DNA of 64,000 bases from an uncultured delta proteobacterium (GTDB lineage Bacteria > Desulfobacterota > Desulfobulbia > Desulfobulbales > Desulfocapsaceae). Positions 63,907 to 64,000 of the stretch are shown one piece after another. Each line of letters begins with the position of its first letter. Positions within the stretch are counted from its first letter, which is position 1. The notes beneath the pieces are model-generated. The model was not told the DNA's origin, made no database searches, and saw nothing but the letters and a program-made list of their open reading frames with translations. Made by a program: the position numbers and the translations under genes. The stretch covers positions 124,001 to 188,000 of the forward strand of contig CAIQWD010000072.1 in assembly GCA_903875445.1 (NCBI GenBank). The letters are read 5' to 3'.

Positions 63907-63924
63907 TTGGCATGCCGGTTGCTT
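63907..63924 (+). promoter_or_regulatory. Sigma-54 (-24/-12) promoter for a gene beyond the window
   Basis: TTGGCATGCCGGTTGCTT matches YTGGCAYRNNNNTTGCW, with GG (63909-63910) and GC (63921-63922) exactly 10 bases apart. The -12 element lies in a small inverted repeat (GTTGCTT 63918-63924, AAGCAAC 63937-63943). The window ends in TTGGAGGAAC, a ribosome-binding site, so the controlled gene should begin just after 64000. Apart from this control region, 63638-64000 holds no gene that I can support. Confidence 0.75.
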
Positions 63925-64000
63925 TGTTCCTTGAGCAAGCAACAGACTTCATGCTGTAGGGACGTACAAACGTGCATCAAAAATATCAACTTGGAGGAAC

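Noticed and set aside
63679-63942. An 87-codon minus-strand frame near the right end
   Set aside because: It covers the dyad, IHF site and sigma-54 promoter, lacks a ribosome-binding site and has no recognisable feature.

Overview
The window looks like a chromosome segment of a Gram-negative, sulfur-metabolising anaerobe of the Desulfobacterota, most likely Desulfobulbales. The reasons are a dsrA-dsrB-dsrD dissimilatory sulfite reductase locus, a cytoplasmic Mvh-type [NiFe] hydrogenase operon, an outer-membrane BamA, an arabinose-5-phosphate isomerase for Kdo/LPS synthesis, and mid-GC coding DNA. The order-level placement is inference from gene content. No tRNA, rRNA, CRISPR array, insertion sequence or prophage was seen, so most of the window is core genome.

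Layout. 1-2154: 3' part of a TPR-like membrane protein broken by one in-frame TGA. 2229-6047: kdsD (minus), then metK and ahcY (plus), the S-adenosylmethionine cycle. 6093-9740 (minus): birA, then dsrD, dsrB and dsrA behind a consensus-like promoter. 10000-17343 (minus): dnaG-rpoD-dprA-rpe-pgi. 17469-22559 (plus): an unrecognised helical protein, then three genes joined by ATGA overlaps (degenerate GGDEF/HD-GYP protein, HDOD protein, UbiB-type kinase). 22608-29309 (minus): a housekeeping run of a YhaM-like protein, holB, ricT, metG, yggT, divIVA and a DUF167 gene. 29594-31611 (plus): a double-ACT protein with its DUF711/UPF0210 partner. 31639-32965: an unrecognised small protein and yaaA. 32969-37069 (minus): the hydrogenase operon. 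37400-40463 (minus): a BamE-like lipoprotein, pcm and htpG. 40643-44673: hemG converging on a dnaA gene, an AT-rich non-coding stretch that may hold a replication origin, and comF. 44999-56553 (plus): bamA with an extra N-terminal domain, mfd, a yrfG-like HAD phosphatase, a glycerophosphodiesterase-like protein with an altered active site, a glycine-zipper lipoprotein, an EamA transporter and an unrecognised polytopic membrane protein with internal repeats. 56685-58490 (minus): an LtaS-like sulfatase-fold enzyme. 58706-63637 (plus): a HEAT/BamE-like periplasmic protein and a two-component system. 63638-64000: what looks like a sigma-54 control region for a gene starting just beyond the window.

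The parts most worth attention are: (1) the hydrogenase operon, whose catalytic, electron-transfer and maturation genes are accompanied by two paralogous V4R-like proteins of unknown role and no HdrA or MvhD partner; (2) the ABC-substrate-binding-type hybrid kinase, NtrC-type regulator and downstream UAS-IHF-sigma-54 arrangement; (3) several enzymes with altered active sites (GGDEF/HD-GYP protein, GDPD protein, DnaA P-loop); and (4) the repeat-built membrane protein at 55240. All function calls come from reading motifs and family resemblance by eye; no search was run.
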